Shown here piece by piece: positions 45,500 to 59,467 of a stretch of 64,000 nt of DNA (its first letter is position 1; the number at the start of each line of letters is the position of its first letter). The notes under the pieces are model-generated. The model had not been told where the DNA came from. It did not search any database and saw only the letters and a program-made list of their open reading frames with translations. Source of the stretch: Isoetes taiwanensis (taxonomy: Eukaryota; Streptophyta; Lycopodiopsida; Isoetales; Isoetaceae). The stretch is from contig JAJEKV010000085.1 in the NCBI GenBank assembly GCA_021234155.1, positions 2,676,706 through 2,740,705 of the forward strand. Direction: 5' to 3'. Made by a program: the position numbers and the translations under genes.

Positions 45500-48400
45500 A
45501 AACTACAAAAATTAATTATTCATTTACATCCGGGAAAATTTCCAGTCAATTTTTTATGCCCTACACTATAAAAGGGAAATGGTGTTAGAGCACATCAAAA
45601 TAATTGAATTGTTCTATGAAGATCAAGCAAATCTATGGGACTCAATATTAAAGCATAATAGCGAAATTCTTTAAAAAAGGCCCTTGTACTCTCGTGTATT
45701 TGTGAAGATGTCTTGATGCTTTGAATGGTTTTGAAATTGGTATTGTTTTAGTTAAGCAGTTTGGGGAATTTAACCCTCTCAAGCCCAGCAGTATTGAGAA
45801 ATAATTAACTTGGAGCTTGGCAGCGCCTTCATTTTGGACACCCAAATCATTTGGACTTGTTACACAAATTGCAATAATGCATTATATACATCTCGAGGGT
45901 AAAGTGCAAAGATTCCCTTATTCAGACTCTGAAAAAGGGATAACATATTCATTTCAATATGAATGTGGAGTAAAATATTAGGTTGATGGTTGTCTTGCAT
46001 TGTATTTAATTTTCTGAAGAGTTTCTAAAGCGTATTGTTATACATCAAGTAATAAAATTTCTACTATAGTTAGATTGAGTTATTTTTGTAAATTGATCGG
46101 TTTCAATTTGTTACTTCTATCACTAACACTATAGAACAAAAAGCAATTGTAAAGATTTCAAAGTTACATTTATATTATTTCCATTTAAAAAAATTCCAAC
46201 ATTGTGCATATTTATTGTTGCATGAATCCTACATCTTTAGTTTGATAATTGCCATAGAGTGGCAATAGCTTTTGAATTACTCAATTGCGCCTGAAGGGAC
46301 AATTATTCCGTGCTACAAAAGAACCTTCGAGTGGGACAATTATTCGTGCTACAAAAGAACCTTCGAGTTTGCAATGACTGTCACACTATCTCAAAAAGCT
46401 ATTTCAAAGATTGAAGGAAGGTAATGTTGATATATAGTCAGCTCCATCTCATCATCGAACCCGTTCATGGAAACCATTTTTAGCCAGTTGAAACAACGTT
46501 GGACCTAGAATAAGCTGCTGATTATTTTTATTCAACATTGCTTGGTTCATGGCGTGCGGTGAGCTGATGAAATTTGGGCTTAGCTGATTCACCGCTTAAT
46601 TTGCTGGGACGATTCAGCCGGATTAAACAAGTTGGATCATATGAACCCTCCTAAAACTTCAGAATCGGTGTCAGCTAACAAAATCAAGACAGTCATTTTG
46701 AAATTCCAGACGAAATTTGGGAACAAGTTGGGGGTTTTGCATTACTAATACGATCCAAATCTTGCCCTGTTCAGGAATCCATGCCCCTCTTCTTGTTTTC
46801 TTTTAACTTTTAATACCATTTGGTATTCATCTAAAAAGTATATAGAGTGACATGCGTGAGAATTCACGTATACATGGATTAACTAACACTCATTGAGGCA
46901 ATACGTTAGTTTCAAAATAATTTAATGCATTATGCACATTATATATGGGTTACCTAGGAATTGGGAACTCTAAGGTCAAAATTCAAAGTCAGGCTAATGC
47001 TTTGAATACCTATAGCATATACTTTCCATTATTTGTTCTCATTTGACACCATAGGGAATTTCTTATTACTTACTTTAACTTTCAAAGAGACATAAAGTTC
47101 TACATCTTTAAATGCACATGTGATCCAAATCTATAAGAGTTCACTCTTTTGCATGCATCTTTAAAGAGCATGTTAAGCACTTGGCATTTAGCATTACCAA
47201 CGTTGGTGCCTCCATGAAAGGCTCATAGATACGATTTTTCTTGACTCTGCCCTTAGGGACCCTAGGCAATATATGCATGAAGATCTTGAAGCCGTGGGCA
47301 TCGATATTATCGAGAATAGGTCTTGGATGAAGGTGCAATAAGACACTTGAGGGATAGAGACCATCCATTGGCTTGCCCATTGGGCACAAGACAATGATTG
47401 AGATACGCATAACATTGAAACTATGGGCTGTCTTGCGGAGATAAAGTAGGGTCTCTCGGCCCAAATATAAGCCCCGAATCAAAAATATGCTCGATGAAGG
47501 AAACATATATCGTGCAAAAGAATGATGGAAGAATTTGGAACCCAAAATAGAGTGCAAGTAAAACTCTCTGAAAAAGCAGTCGTAAAAATAGTGTTTGGGG
47601 CTTCAAAAGATGTTGCAAAAATATGTGGAAGAGTCACTTTAAATGCGTTCTTGCTTGCTAAAGCAAGGCTATACCTAAGGAAGAAGAAGAACTAGAACTC
47701 CAATAAGGAAGAAGAAAAGAACTAGAACTCCGTTGTTGGAGCAGGTGGAAAAATATCGAGAAATAAAAGCCAGAGAAGTATCGATGTAGAACTAAGCAAT
47801 ATTTTACGGACTTTTGGAAGATACCCTACGAGGCCGAAAGGGCCAGAAGCATAAAGCATAAAGTGTTGAGTTTGAGGTTCTTAGCATACACCTCGCGGCT
47901 TAACCAGTCCATGGCCCTTGAGGATACTACAAAGGCTGCCACAAATGCTCATGAATCAACCAAAATAAGGTGGGAAGAGAATCCAGAACGGGGAACAAAT
48001 GAAAGAATGAAGAAAACTCAATCATCATATTGATGCTCCAAAAGGAGGTGTTCCAAAGCGTGAGCAAAGCCTAAACTTGAGGAGGAAATGCTCTCTCTCT
48101 AAATGATAGAGCAAAACCCAACCCTAATTAACATCTCATCTACCATAGATCAAGGGAGCTAAATCTGGGCCATAGATGGTAGGGTCGAATATGATACATA
48201 CATGTGGCCTGCCATTAATACTTTGTTTTATTACGGGGGCCTAACGGAACAAAGATGCCCCTCCACCTAGAGGTGCACTGGTGGGTGGGAAGGGGAGGCA
48301 GGGGCCGAAAGAATGGGAAGGAGTCCATGCAAATTGTGAAGTGCCCAAATTGTGAGAGTTGACACGGAGAATAGAAACGTGAGAGTATCCTAGAGTGGCA

Positions 48401-48850
48401 TGTTTTAAAATATCAAAGCGTAGGAAAGGATTTATCCTTTGGGAGTGGGTTTGAAATAAAGGTAGACATCTTCAAGATGCATCAAGCCCACACCAAACAT
48501 GACTTGCGGGGTCATGTCATCTTGAGAACATGTGGATACATTTTATGACTCCTTCATTGGTATGTATATGCATCCACCATGTGCATGGCCCGTGCTATTT
48601 AGTGGAAGAGAACAAAATGATTTGAATAATGCTAAAATTGGATAGTGAATGGAAATCACACTACAACCATTGCTCAAATCCTTGTCAGCCGGTCTTTAGA
48701 ATGGTCTCCACGGAGAAAGCATTTGAAAGACACTTATTTTATTCTTCTACCTTTGAAAGAAAATGTAAATACTAGCAAGAAACATTTACAAGGGAATATG
48801 TGAAAGTCAGCCCGAGGAAACCAATGCCATCACAAAGGGGGCAATTCATG
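45500..48850. other. AT-rich intergenic and repeat stretch
   Basis: No supported gene. A 39-bp unit (GACAATTATTC...CTTCGAGT) is duplicated at about 46297-46370. A 138-residue minus frame at 47557-47141 has mixed composition and could be a transposon remnant, but no motif is recognised. Confidence 0.4.
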
Positions 48851-50640
48851 TTGATGTCTTCTTGAATAGATTCAACTTGACGAGGAGTCAATGGGAGCCA
48901 TATGGCAAGCTCAAAAGGATGCATAATTCATCGGGGAGGCGCGCATACTCAATAAGCAGCACCGATGTTAGCCCTCATCTCCAATCACCGGCACCACCCC
49001 ATCTACTTCAAATTGGGGGCGCCCAATTTAGAAGCGTTGATACGCTTGCAAAAGAACTACCGCGTCAGCATATCCTTACAATGCGTAAGCGAAGCGCCCA
49101 ATTTGAACCCTTCCCCATCCCCAACATATTTACTTATATTATACCATCACCTCCATGATGCGCACAGTACATTATATCTTACAAGAATTGCTCTCCACGA
49201 ATTACCTTGATATATACATACCTTTCCAAATTAGGCCCAGCCCAATTGGAACACTTTAATTCTTAACTCAAGTCCTTTGGCTGGTCTGAGTCAAACATAC
49301 AATATCATCCAAATTTGCTCCAAAATTGGATGTGGGCATGTACCAATTGAACCCTTTCATGCTTGGCTTTCGGATCTAATAGTGACCTAGTCAAATATGC
49401 AACATGATCCATTGCTCCAAATTGGGTGGGAGTTGAATTTAGGATAGCACAACAATTTGCCTTTTTGTATTTGCATCTTGTCCCAGCCATAGTGACATAA
49501 GCTAAGGAAATCTAGCATCACGGGGACTATAATTATTTTGTTTATCTTGATGAACCGAGGTTGGAATATGTGCGCATAAAGTTGCTCCTTTCTTATATGA
49601 GGACCAATTAAAAGGATGAGAAGGGTGAAATAATAGAAGTTAAAAGACACGGCCAAGGATGTCCACAAAAATTCACGGAGGCCTTTAGCGTCTATGCATC
49701 TTGGACTTCGCGAGAGATCATAGCCAGGCACCATGCTCATCAAGGCCATAGAGGCTTATCTTTGGCGGGGAGCATGTTAACTTTCGAGTCTTGAAGTTGA
49801 AGAGATTGGCACCATTGAGTGTGCCTTCTCTCAAATACACGAAGGAAGTGAAAAGAAACCAAAGTAGATAATATATATGGATGAAATTGAGACAAGCTCA
49901 TCATATTCCGCGGAGGAACACGATGCCCATGTTAGCTACTTGGTGTTTTGTGCCCTAGGCGAGGAAAAAGAAAGAGAGAAAAAAAGTTGAAAAGGAAGAA
50001 AAAAAAGGCCAAAAGAAGCGGAAGGTGAACCCAATATCTTCATGGACTAGTTAAGCTGAAATGCGTGCCAGGTACATAATAAGTGTAGTCCTCGAAATTA
50101 GGCCTTCACCCATCTTTGCGAGCTCCTGGACCTGCGTTCTATCCACCCACTAAGAACAAAATGGCTGACATGGGCGTAATTTTCTTTGCCTTTGCGTCCG
50201 GTATAATACATGTCTGCGATACAACCAACCTCACCGGAAACACTCGACCCCATCTTCATTTTGGTGGTCTCTTGGTGCGTGCTTTCATTGTTAGTGATAT
50301 TGTTTTTTCTAAAAGTTTTTGTCTCATTAATCCTTTTAAGATAGCACTTGACCTGTCAATGTGTCGCACCGGAGCCTTTTGAAGTACCGGAGACTCCTCG
50401 ATTGTCCAGGCCTTTGTGGTTTTGAATTTCTTGGCGACTGCGTCTTCACAACCCAGGGGCCTTCCTCTTCACCCTTCCCCATTACTGCCTCTTCCTCCTC
50501 CTTCTCCCCTCCTCCAAAACGCTCTCCGTTCTCCGTCCTTCTTGCTTGCCAGCCTTTGACCATAACTCTCACCGTCCGCGAAGAGTCGAAAACAGGGATG
50601 TCTACTATATTACGGTAAGGAAGATTAATTAGTCCATTTG
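48850..50640. other. repeat-derived stretch with CCAATTTGGG-like motifs
   Basis: Between about 49000 and 49440, CAAATTGGG/CCCAATTTG words recur in both orientations (49011, 49020, 49095, 49240, 49310, 49420). A 120-residue minus frame at 49749-49387 (SLCHYGWDKMQIQKGKLLC) looks like a degraded transposon protein, but I cannot name it. Confidence 0.35.
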
Positions 50641-53320
50641 TCGGTATAAATTTATCTGAGGAAGAAAGGGAAGGAGTAGTGCACACTTACATAACCAAGC
50701 TTGTTGTTCTTTGAGATGTACGTATTATTATGGAGCATCCTTTGGCTTACTTTTGCATGCTGATTGAAACATTACAACTGTTCAAAATATACTCTCTCGT
50801 CACTTTCATAGTTCACACAATTCATTAGTATCTCATCCTCATTTTACGTAGGCGTCCGGACTTGTCATTTTGCTGCGGATTGGTAATCCCAGGGCCTAAA
50901 CTTCCCTTCTGTCTTGTTGCCTGATGCGGTAGGCTTTATCGATGGGGTAGCATTCTCTGGCTCCCACATTACTTGCGTCATATATAACATCCTTAAGTTC
51001 ATTAGGATTGTGGCTTTGTAGAAGCCCCGTTGACCTTTGCTTTTAAGGACAATCTTGGGGCTAAAAGTCGTAAAAAACAATGCACTTAAACTTCCACGAA
51101 AGCGAGATTTATCTCAAATTCCGAACTACTTTAATCCTAGAAATGGTGCCTTAAAGACCTCAATTTGGGGTTGTGTACCCTTTTTCTGTTGGCTTTAGCC
51201 ACTAAAATACACCATATTATTCTAAGCGTATGATTTCATACCATTATTTAGGTTGAGCGGCGTGAGGTATAAAATTATACGATGATGGAACTCTCCTTGG
51301 TATAGATTTATCTTTGCGAGGAGTTACTATATAAATTTATACCAAAAGAACGCGGGCAGGGATAAATTTATCGACAGATATTCAAGCGATATAAATTTAT
51401 ATGGCCACGTGCTCCATGGGGTCCTAAATTTATCTGGATTAGAACTCATGGGTAGAACTTAAAACTTCTCGTGTCCTCACTTTGTTGCCGAAGGTAGTAG
51501 GATAAACTAGCTAGTCTGTACAAGATTAGTCTAGTATGGACCTTAAACAAGCTCTAAAAAAATCAATGGGCCATGGATGGAAGTTGTCTTCTGGCGCTAT
51601 GGTGCCCCAACTTCCTAAGGTGGAGTTTATATCCCTACCTACAAAGGGTGCATGTAAGGCAAAAGTTTGCTTAGCGAGGATGTGTGGTGAGTTGGTATAG
51701 GCTAAGTAATGCCAAAATAAGTGTGCATTTGCTCATGGGTTCAAACCTTGTCAATGTATGTTTGTATCTTTGGGAGTTATTCTTTGGGGGTATCTGATGG
51801 TGATCCCAAACGTGGTAGAACTTAAAAGCCTTCTCGTGTCCTCCACTTTGGGTGGCGAAGGTAGTGGGATAAACTAGCTGATGCGTACAAGATTAGTCTA
51901 GTATGGACCTTAAACAAGCTCTAAAATCAATGGGCCATGGATCGTGGGTTGTCTTCAAGCGCTATGGTGCCCAACTTCCTAAGGTGGGATTATATCCCTG
52001 CCACCACAAAGGAGTGCATGTAAAGGCAAAAAGTTTTTGCCCAAGCGGATGTGTGGTGAGGTTGAGCATAGGCCTGGTATGCCAAAATAAGTGTGCATTT
52101 GGTCATAGGTTTTCAAACCTTGCCAATGTATGTTTTATCTTTGGGAGTTATTCTTTGGGGGTATCATTGATGGTCCCCGGCGTGGTAGAACTTAAAAGCC
52201 TATCACGTGTCCTCCACTTTGGCTCTGCAAGGTAGTGGGATAAACTAGCCTATCGTGTCCTCCACTTTAGCTCTCTTAGAAGGTAATGGGATAAACCTAG
52301 CTTTGATGCAGCCCATAAGATTGATCTAGTATGGACCTTAAACAATCTAACAAGCTCTGCGGTTTATAATCTTTATTACTTTGTTTTGGGTCCGCGCAAA
52401 CTAATCGCGCTAATCTTATCCCAACGCCTTATCCAACAAAGTGGAGGACATCTCAAACTTTAAGACCTACCATACAGGAGATCTATACCCCGATGATAAC
52501 CAGCTCCCAAGATAAACGCTCCCATTGACAAGGTTGAAGACTTATGACAGCTCGCACATTGTGGCCAAACATACCCAGCTTCACCCTCGCCGAACAAACT
52601 TTGCCTTACTATGCACACTTGTAAGCGAACTAATCCATACCCAGAAATACGAGTCTACAAAGAACAACTACAGGGCATGAAAGCACAGCACTAAGCCATC
52701 CTAGTGCCACCTACTATAGATCCCATTGTTTTTTTATTACTTTGTTGAAGGTCCATACTAAGCTAATCTTGTACGGTTAAGCAAGCTTATCCCAACACGC
52801 CTTGCGGCGACAAAAATGAGAGGACAGGTATAGGCTTTAAGTTCTACAGCGTCGGGGATCATCATCATACGCATCGGTATAAATTTATACCATGTATTTT
52901 ATGGGCTTCCGGTATTAAATCATACCAATAGACCATCTATAGAACCGATAAAAAAGATTGAAAGAAATGGAGAATTAAAAAAGGTCAGGGTTGGAGACTT
53001 ACATAGCCATGTCAGGTATAGAATTACTTATATAAGCTTTTGAAGGAAAAAATAGGCGAGTATATATAAAAGGTAGGATCCTTGAGCACCTTGAATCAAA
53101 CAAGCTTATCTGGCGAGGAAATGGATCGCCCCTACAAACCTTAAGTACTTCGATATATCGCTTTAGTATAGCGAGTTTTCTATAGCGGTTAGTATCACGA
53201 TATTGAACTTCGGTATAAATTTATCTGATCTACGTATAATTTATATCATCTGTAAATTTATACCCGGTCGAGTACGTGTTGTACTTGCCACATTTTAGTA
53301 TAAATTTATCACTTGCGATA
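50640..53320. repeat. cluster of TATAAATTTAT(A/C) near-palindromes
   Basis: GGTATAAATTTATC or GATAAATTTATC-type words occur at about 50641, 51330, 51364, 51388, 52873, 53210, 53250 and 53298, with weaker copies between. They flank the 360-bp units described next on both sides. Confidence 0.7.
51450..52860. repeat. ~360-bp units in direct and inverted orientation
   Basis: Direct copies start with TAGAACTTAAAA...CGTGTCCTC at 51452 and 51818, with a partial third at 52187. They carry TAAACAAGCTCTAAA, AATGGGCCATGGAT and GTGTGCATTTG. Inverted partial copies lie at about 52400-52560 and 52735-52850. Copies differ mostly by single-base indels. Confidence 0.75.
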
Positions 53321-53689
53321 TAAATTAATCAAATGCGAGTCTACTTGCTCATAATGGCCGGGAGAAAAAAGCGTCCAAAGTACCGTCCCTTTCATGAGCT
53401 CGGTTTTCACACCATCAATGCCGCGACTAATCCCTACTACAAATATTTGCCTAGCCCGGGGATACCATTTCGACGATCAAATCCTCCAACCCTCCCGTTT
53501 GTATGGAAACGGCTTCCACCACGGTCGCAGTTCCTCCACCACCTCACGAGCGTCATTTGCCTCCGCAGTAAAATTGCTCCACCACGGTCCCACGAGAACA
53601 TACTTAACTTTCCTCCACACCCATTCAGTTCACTCGGCACGAAGAGCGAGCTGAGACTCCCTCCCTCCGATTCGTTTTAGTCCGTCTCC

Positions 53690-54383
53690 TTAGCAGTACG
53701 TAAGCTGACCTTCACGGGCGTAAATCCTCCATCACCACCTATCTGCGCTACTCGATACTTGTTTTGGGTCGGGCTGGGATACGCTGAGGACGGATCTGCA
53801 ATGAGATCCTTGAAGTCCGGCAGGGGCAAATCACGAAGACACTCTCTTGTCACATAGCGGGATTTTTTCTTTAACGAGAGGAAAAGAACAAGAAAAACTT
53901 CGATAAAAGCGGCAATTGCAATACACAATGAAACACACAAGACACTTGTGGAGAACCGCGGCAATCCATTGATCAAAACAAGTGTACAATGAAGGCTCAA
54001 AAAGCTGTGAGGCGACGGCATATGCGCTCTGTAGTGACACAAAAGAACACTATGAACCCTCTTTTTGAAGGAGCAAAAAATGCTACAATATATAGAACAC
54101 GGAGTGGCCCTCACGGGCCTGAATCTGATCCTCTCATCATGACAACGTGCTCCACTACTTGGGCACTTTCGAGCGGGGAATCCCCGAGCTGTCGCTAAGT
54201 GCTATGAGACAAGTAGTGGCCGTATGGGTCCTACCTTTGGGTCTTACAGCTTCTTGGAGGAGCTTTTGACCCGCCCGTGGCTCAACTGTAGATCCCTCTT
54301 CTTGGACCGGCGGCGATGGGGCCTGCGCCCTCATGCGACAAGTATAGACACATTATTATACATTGAGGCCGCAGGGGCTAACA
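53690..54383 (-). repeat. 3' LTR of the Ty3 retrotransposon (inner end approximate)
   Basis: On the minus strand the sequence reads GTAGGGGGAG (polypurine tract, 54393-54384) followed directly by TGTTAGCCCC, the classical start of a plant LTR. A TATA-like CTATATATTG lies about 300 bases into it. The left end near 53690 is not defined by a clear CA terminus. Confidence 0.6.
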
Positions 54384-54393
54384 CTCCCCCTAC

Positions 54394-57300
54394 CAAACTA
54401 CACTTATTGGCTAGAAAAGGGGGCATGAATTAGGAGGTGGGAATCCTGTTCCTCTTCGATCTTGAACATAGAGATGAGGGAGGCTCCGACTTCTTGTATT
54501 CAGCGAGTGTTGTTAGTCTCTTTTCCAGATTTGCTTAAAGTCTGGATGCAAACATTGGCTGCTCTATAGAAAGCCTTCCAAATCATGTTCTCGGTGGCGT
54601 GGATCTCGGATGGAAGATTTGTGATCTCCATGTATAAGACAAAGTCAACCCGAACTTTCCGGCATTTGCATTGGGGTTGCAAAAATGGATCGGCACTTGC
54701 GTTTACATACTACGGAGTATGGTCATGAGTCTTTGCGAAATTACGCTTTAGAAATCTGGGATGGATCAGCTGAAGTTTTGGCCTTGGCAAAGGAAGGTTA
54801 CAAGACCCGAATTGCGTGCAGGCGATCTTCCGAACAGCATTGGGCATGTATATCCGGTTGTTGGTGTTGTCAAAGTTTCATCCTCCGCCATTTCGTCTGC
54901 GGATGAAGCGTGGGTCCCAACGTTTGTGCTGCTGCAATTGCGGTGGGTGTCAATCGCATGTTCTTTGACTTGATGGTCGAATTCTTGTCTCCATCTTTGG
55001 GAATTGACCTTGATCGGTGGGCATCAAAGCTTGCTAGTGTACTTTCGGTTGTTTGGGGGTTAGTGCCGGTCATCCGCATCGTTCTTGGAATTCAATAATA
55101 TCTTCTCGGGTAGCTGTTTGGTAGCTGTCTCCCATGCACTTGGAATGTACATGTCATCCGCAGTCTGAGGGTCCCACTCATCCGGGGAGGGCGTTACATT
55201 TTCATTTCAGTGTGCGACTGTGCAAAGGAAGCATAATGTTGTAAGAACAAGCTGTGCAAGGTCAAGTTCTTGTTGAGGTTGTATAGTGTCTGAAAGGAGC
55301 GTGCCAAGTTCGGCTAGCCATAGCTCCACTTCTTTTGCGTAGAAAAGAGCATGTATTACGAGGTAGCGGTTTGCGAGAAATTTTGTGTCTTGGAGGTACT
55401 TGTTCTTCTTGGTCAAAAGAACACGGCTTGTGTATCTCCTTTACAAAAGTTCTCAGTCGCGTTTATCCAGATGAGCACGAGTAACGTAATGCCGGTGAAG
55501 TCATTGCATGACATAAGCCAGAGGGGCTATGGTCTTTGAAGCCGAAATGGTGAGATCGCAGCTTTGTAGGATATCAAAATTGCCCGAGAGCACAAAAGTG
55601 TGCCTCGTTCATGGACGAACATGAAGGGCCATTGTGGATTCGATGCTCGGCTACGGTCGGGGGACTTGTGGTATCACCTTGTTTCTCGGCGGAATAAAAA
55701 GAAAAGTGTTTTTCCTTGCTTGCACATAGTCATGGTAACTGGCGCTGGCCGGATAGTCGGGGAATAGCGAAAGCAAGCTGATAGGTTGTTCTGCTTTTTT
55801 ACGCATCATCTGTATGCTGCTTTCGGCTATCCCGGAAAGCGTATCTTATGTCTGCAATGATATCTTGTTGCTTTCGGAGAAGCTGATGCGATTCAGTGAC
55901 TTTAATGTGAGTGTTGGGACTTGTCCGGAGAAGTTAGGAATCGGAGGAGCTTGAAGTGGGAGTGAAACACAAGTGCGGTTTGGAGTCACCCGGCTATTTC
56001 AAAAGCATCTGCGGCGTGTGTTAGTGAGGCTGGTCTAACTTGCCTTGGAGATGCGATGTGAGCATCCTTGCTTGATACGCAAGGTGGTTTTAGAAAGTCG
56101 TGACCTTGGACTCCAAGAGTATCAAGTTGGGTATCACAGTGTAACATTCTCGGTCGATAGCATTATTAAATGGCCCGACCCGGTGTTGTAAGCGTGTCTC
56201 AAAGATCGGTGTACTTGGTGTCGTTTTGTTTGAGGACTCCTTGAGTTCCTTGACAATTTCTTGGGATTGATGAAGGGTTTCTCGATGGATCATGAATTGA
56301 TTGTGCAAAGGCTTCTTCTCTACGGCCTCCGCGGTCGGTAAATCGTCAGTCTTGATGTTGTGACTTGACAGGTTGGTCCACCGGACTCGTGTGGAGTGCC
56401 TGGTAGCTGCTATGAAGGGTCACAGTGATGATCACGGAGGGCATCAAGGCGGTGAGGACAGCTTCAACTGTAGGTATCCACGTGTGAGGAGGTGGATGGG
56501 ATGGCTTTGCAATCACCCTTGTTTATAGATCCTTGGTCATTCTTTGTGAGTGTCCTTGTGAGTACTCATTGAGATCAATGGGAGTTTTTTGTTGTCTTCT
56601 TTGTTGTTTTTGTTGGTCTTTGTTGCTTGCGAAAAGTGGAATTATTTACTTGGTTAACTGGTTGTTCGGTGGTTGGTTATCAACAGAAGGAATAGGTTTT
56701 AGGGTGGAATTTCTGGGGAGGTGGAGGCGGTGGTTGTGAAATATTTTAAATGCGGGTTGGTGAGATTGATGGTCTTGAGAAGGAGGAGAGTTTGGTTGAA
56801 GACCTTTCAAAGCATCAATAAGGTCCCGGGATGTTGGCTTGGTGGAGAAGGGGGCATGATGGTAGCGTGGGGGTGCGATGATTAATGAAAGCACGGAAGT
56901 GGGCTCCCATGGGGCGGTCAGAGGAAAGAGTTAGGATTTTTTACGAGTCAATCAAGTTCTGTTGAAATCCTATCTGAGGAGTTGGAGTCAATTGATTGTT
57001 TGATGGTGTTGGTGAGGATATGAATACGGATGGTAGAAAACATCGTTAATAGAGGTATTCTTCATGGGTAACCCAAAAAATTTCCTCCAAAGAAACTTGG
57101 TAAAAGGCATCATGTTTGCTTTGGAAAGGTGGGCAGACTTAGTTTGTGCAGCATTATAAGGGAATAAGCAGGGAATTTGGAAATATCATATTTACCAATG
57201 TCAAAGGTAAGACAAGGCATTGGGCGGTTGGGTAGAAAAAGCGGAGGCTATGGTTTGAGGTTTTAGGAGTATAGGGTTTCCATCGACTTGGGAGGCATAT

Positions 57301-58205
57301 CCATCTTACGCCTTCACGGGTTAACCACAAATTCTTTGTAATTTGTTCTTGTTGGGAGCCGGGAGTTCACATTGCGAGAAAAATGAAACAATCAGGAACT
57401 CACCCGGGGAGGTTATAGGTGATGCGGATGTAGGGGCTGGTGCGAGATGAAGAAAGCGAACTTGATTTTTTGAATGCTTGGGATCCATTGAATACTGGAT
57501 CGGCGTTGAGTGTTGAGTTCTTGGAGGTAGAAGCCATCTTGAAGGTTAAGTCGCGGGTCTGAAGTCGGAAGGGCTGGTGGAGTATGAGTGAAAAAGTGAG
57601 GAGTGGAAGTAGCCGGTTGGGAAGGGTTTTGAGTGGGTGGGAGACCGCGTGAAAGATCGTGGCGATTGAGAATCTCAAGAGGCGACCTTGAACCAAGATG
57701 CGTGAGAGTTCTGGCGGGAGAATAAAACTTTAATGGCGGACCGGTATTAGCTGGCGTGATTGTCGAATATTAAAAGAGAATTCGAAAAGTTTGAAAATAC
57801 AAAAATATATACTCCGTGGGGAATGATTACCGGAATATACGTGAGGTGACACTTTGAAGGCGGCTGCTAGGTTGGTATTAAGCCTATAAATTGGAAGTTG
57901 GGTTAGAGTCGAGAAGAACCAAATTAAAGAAGAATGGAGAACTTCGATAACGGCCCGGTCCGGTGAGCTTCAGCGGCCCAGATTACATACAAGATGGGCG
58001 GCGTCGATCACATGGCGTCGTAGAATCGCCGGATCCCTATGGATCCTTGGTTGGAAACAGCGGCCGTCAACCCGGAGATAAACTTCGATAAGCGGGGAGG
58101 TGATCGTTCCGGTGGGTGAATTGCATTTGTGGGGCTTCCGCATCCTCAGTGGAGTGCCCCAGTAAAAGCGATAGCGACATGATAGGGGTTTTCCCAATTT
58201 TTGTT
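54394..58205 (-). mobile_element. region between Ty3 integrase and 3' LTR, with extra-ORF remnants
   Basis: Nearly 4 kb lie between the end of integrase and the polypurine tract, more than most Ty3 elements need. Minus-strand coding-like pieces occur: a possible start MASTSKNSTLNADPVFNGSQ at about 57536, a tract at 57100-57000 (TKFLWRKFFGLP), a frame at 56308-56090 and one near 55079-54870. All are short and broken. Athila/Tat-type elements often have an additional ORF here, and this could be one. No domain is recognised. Confidence 0.4.
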
Positions 58206-59467
58206 TTAGTTTAGGACTTTTGGGTGAAAAATCCCACGGTAATTGTAGCCGGGCAATTTTGTACATAATAGAAAAGTGTTTCTCATAAATTTGTACAAGT
58301 GGTATCTTGTTGTAAATTTTGTTCTTGAGCTAAGGATTACTTTGAGGGGTTTGAAATTTCTTGAGTGAAATCCATTGACTAATGTAGGAAATGGAGTGCC
58401 ATTCAATTCTTGTAATTGTAAAACTCGAGGATGTGGTATCTCAGGAAATTTTGTATGGTCTGACCATCGAGGCTTGAGTTTGCGGGATGTTGTTGATATC
58501 TCTATATTAAGTAAAAGAACTAAGTAAGCCAATTTGAAAAGTTTTGTTTTTGATGTGTTTGTCATGCCATTGTTTTTGTAGTTGTTTGCCTTGTTGAAGT
58601 CTAAGAAAAGCATCTCTTGAAGTTCATCGGTTGTTCCAGTTGATAAACTTCGTTCTTGCAAAGGCTGTGATGGATTATGTTACATTTGCTAACTGAAATT
58701 TGAGTGAGGTAAAATGAACTCAAAAGGCATAAGAGCCTCTTGGCCATACACAAGTCGAAAAGGTGTTTGACCGGTTGCTACTTTGTATGTTGTATTGTAA
58801 GCCCATAAAAGCGTAGGTAACTTATCTTGCCAATCTTTTCTTGTAGGATCACAAATCTTCTTGGAATGTGGATAAGCACCTTGTTTGTGCTTTCGGCCAA
58901 ACCATTACCACGGGGATAGTAAAGGCGTGCTTTTACGTGATGAATATGCGGATAGTTAGTGAGTTCGGCAATAGTGTGATTGATGAAATGAACTCCCGCG
59001 ATCACTAACTAATTCTAAGGGACATCAAATCAGCGTGATGATGTTCTTGTAGAGAACCTTATTTGTACTAACGGCCGTGTTGTCGGTAAACTGCGCAGCT
59101 TCACCCATTTGGTTGCATAGTCCGTGAAGACTAGAATGTAGCGTGCCCTAGTGTTGATTGCGGTGGGTCCATGGGACCAACAAAATCCATACCCCATTTG
59201 GCAAAGGGAGGCGTGGCTATTGGCGTGGCGGCGAGGCGTCCGCGGGCGTGGGTCTACCAAGCCTCGACAAACATCACCGCGTCGCGTGTGTATTTGTGAG
59301 CATCTTTGGCGTGGGCGGTAATACCCGGCAAGGAGGAGTTTCCTTCTTTGTTGTCTCATTTGAAATGACCAGCTGCCAAGTCGCCGTGGGCTTGTTTGAC
59401 TAGATCGAGGGACCCCCTCTGAGGGAAAGAACACATCGTCAATGGAGCACATTGTCTTTTTACACAT
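58206..59467 (-). pseudogene. Ty3 integrase (core and C-terminal region), frame-broken
   Basis: Minus-strand pieces in order give the zinc-binding region (RRGDVCRG, about 59290), the core start ARYILVFTDYATKWV (about 59140), VHFINHTIAEL and HVKARLYYPRGNGLAEST (58995-58880), the following WAYNTT-like stretch, then KTKLFKL and KLKPRWS near 58550-58450. The last is the usual integrase C-terminus. No chromodomain is seen after it, which with the sequence style favours the Athila/Tat side of plant Ty3 elements. Integrase joins the cDNA to host DNA. Many single-base shifts make it inactive as written. Confidence 0.82.

Noticed and set aside
47141-47557. 138-residue minus frame as a gene
   Set aside because: Mixed composition but no motif, splice site or family; kept only as a possible transposon remnant.
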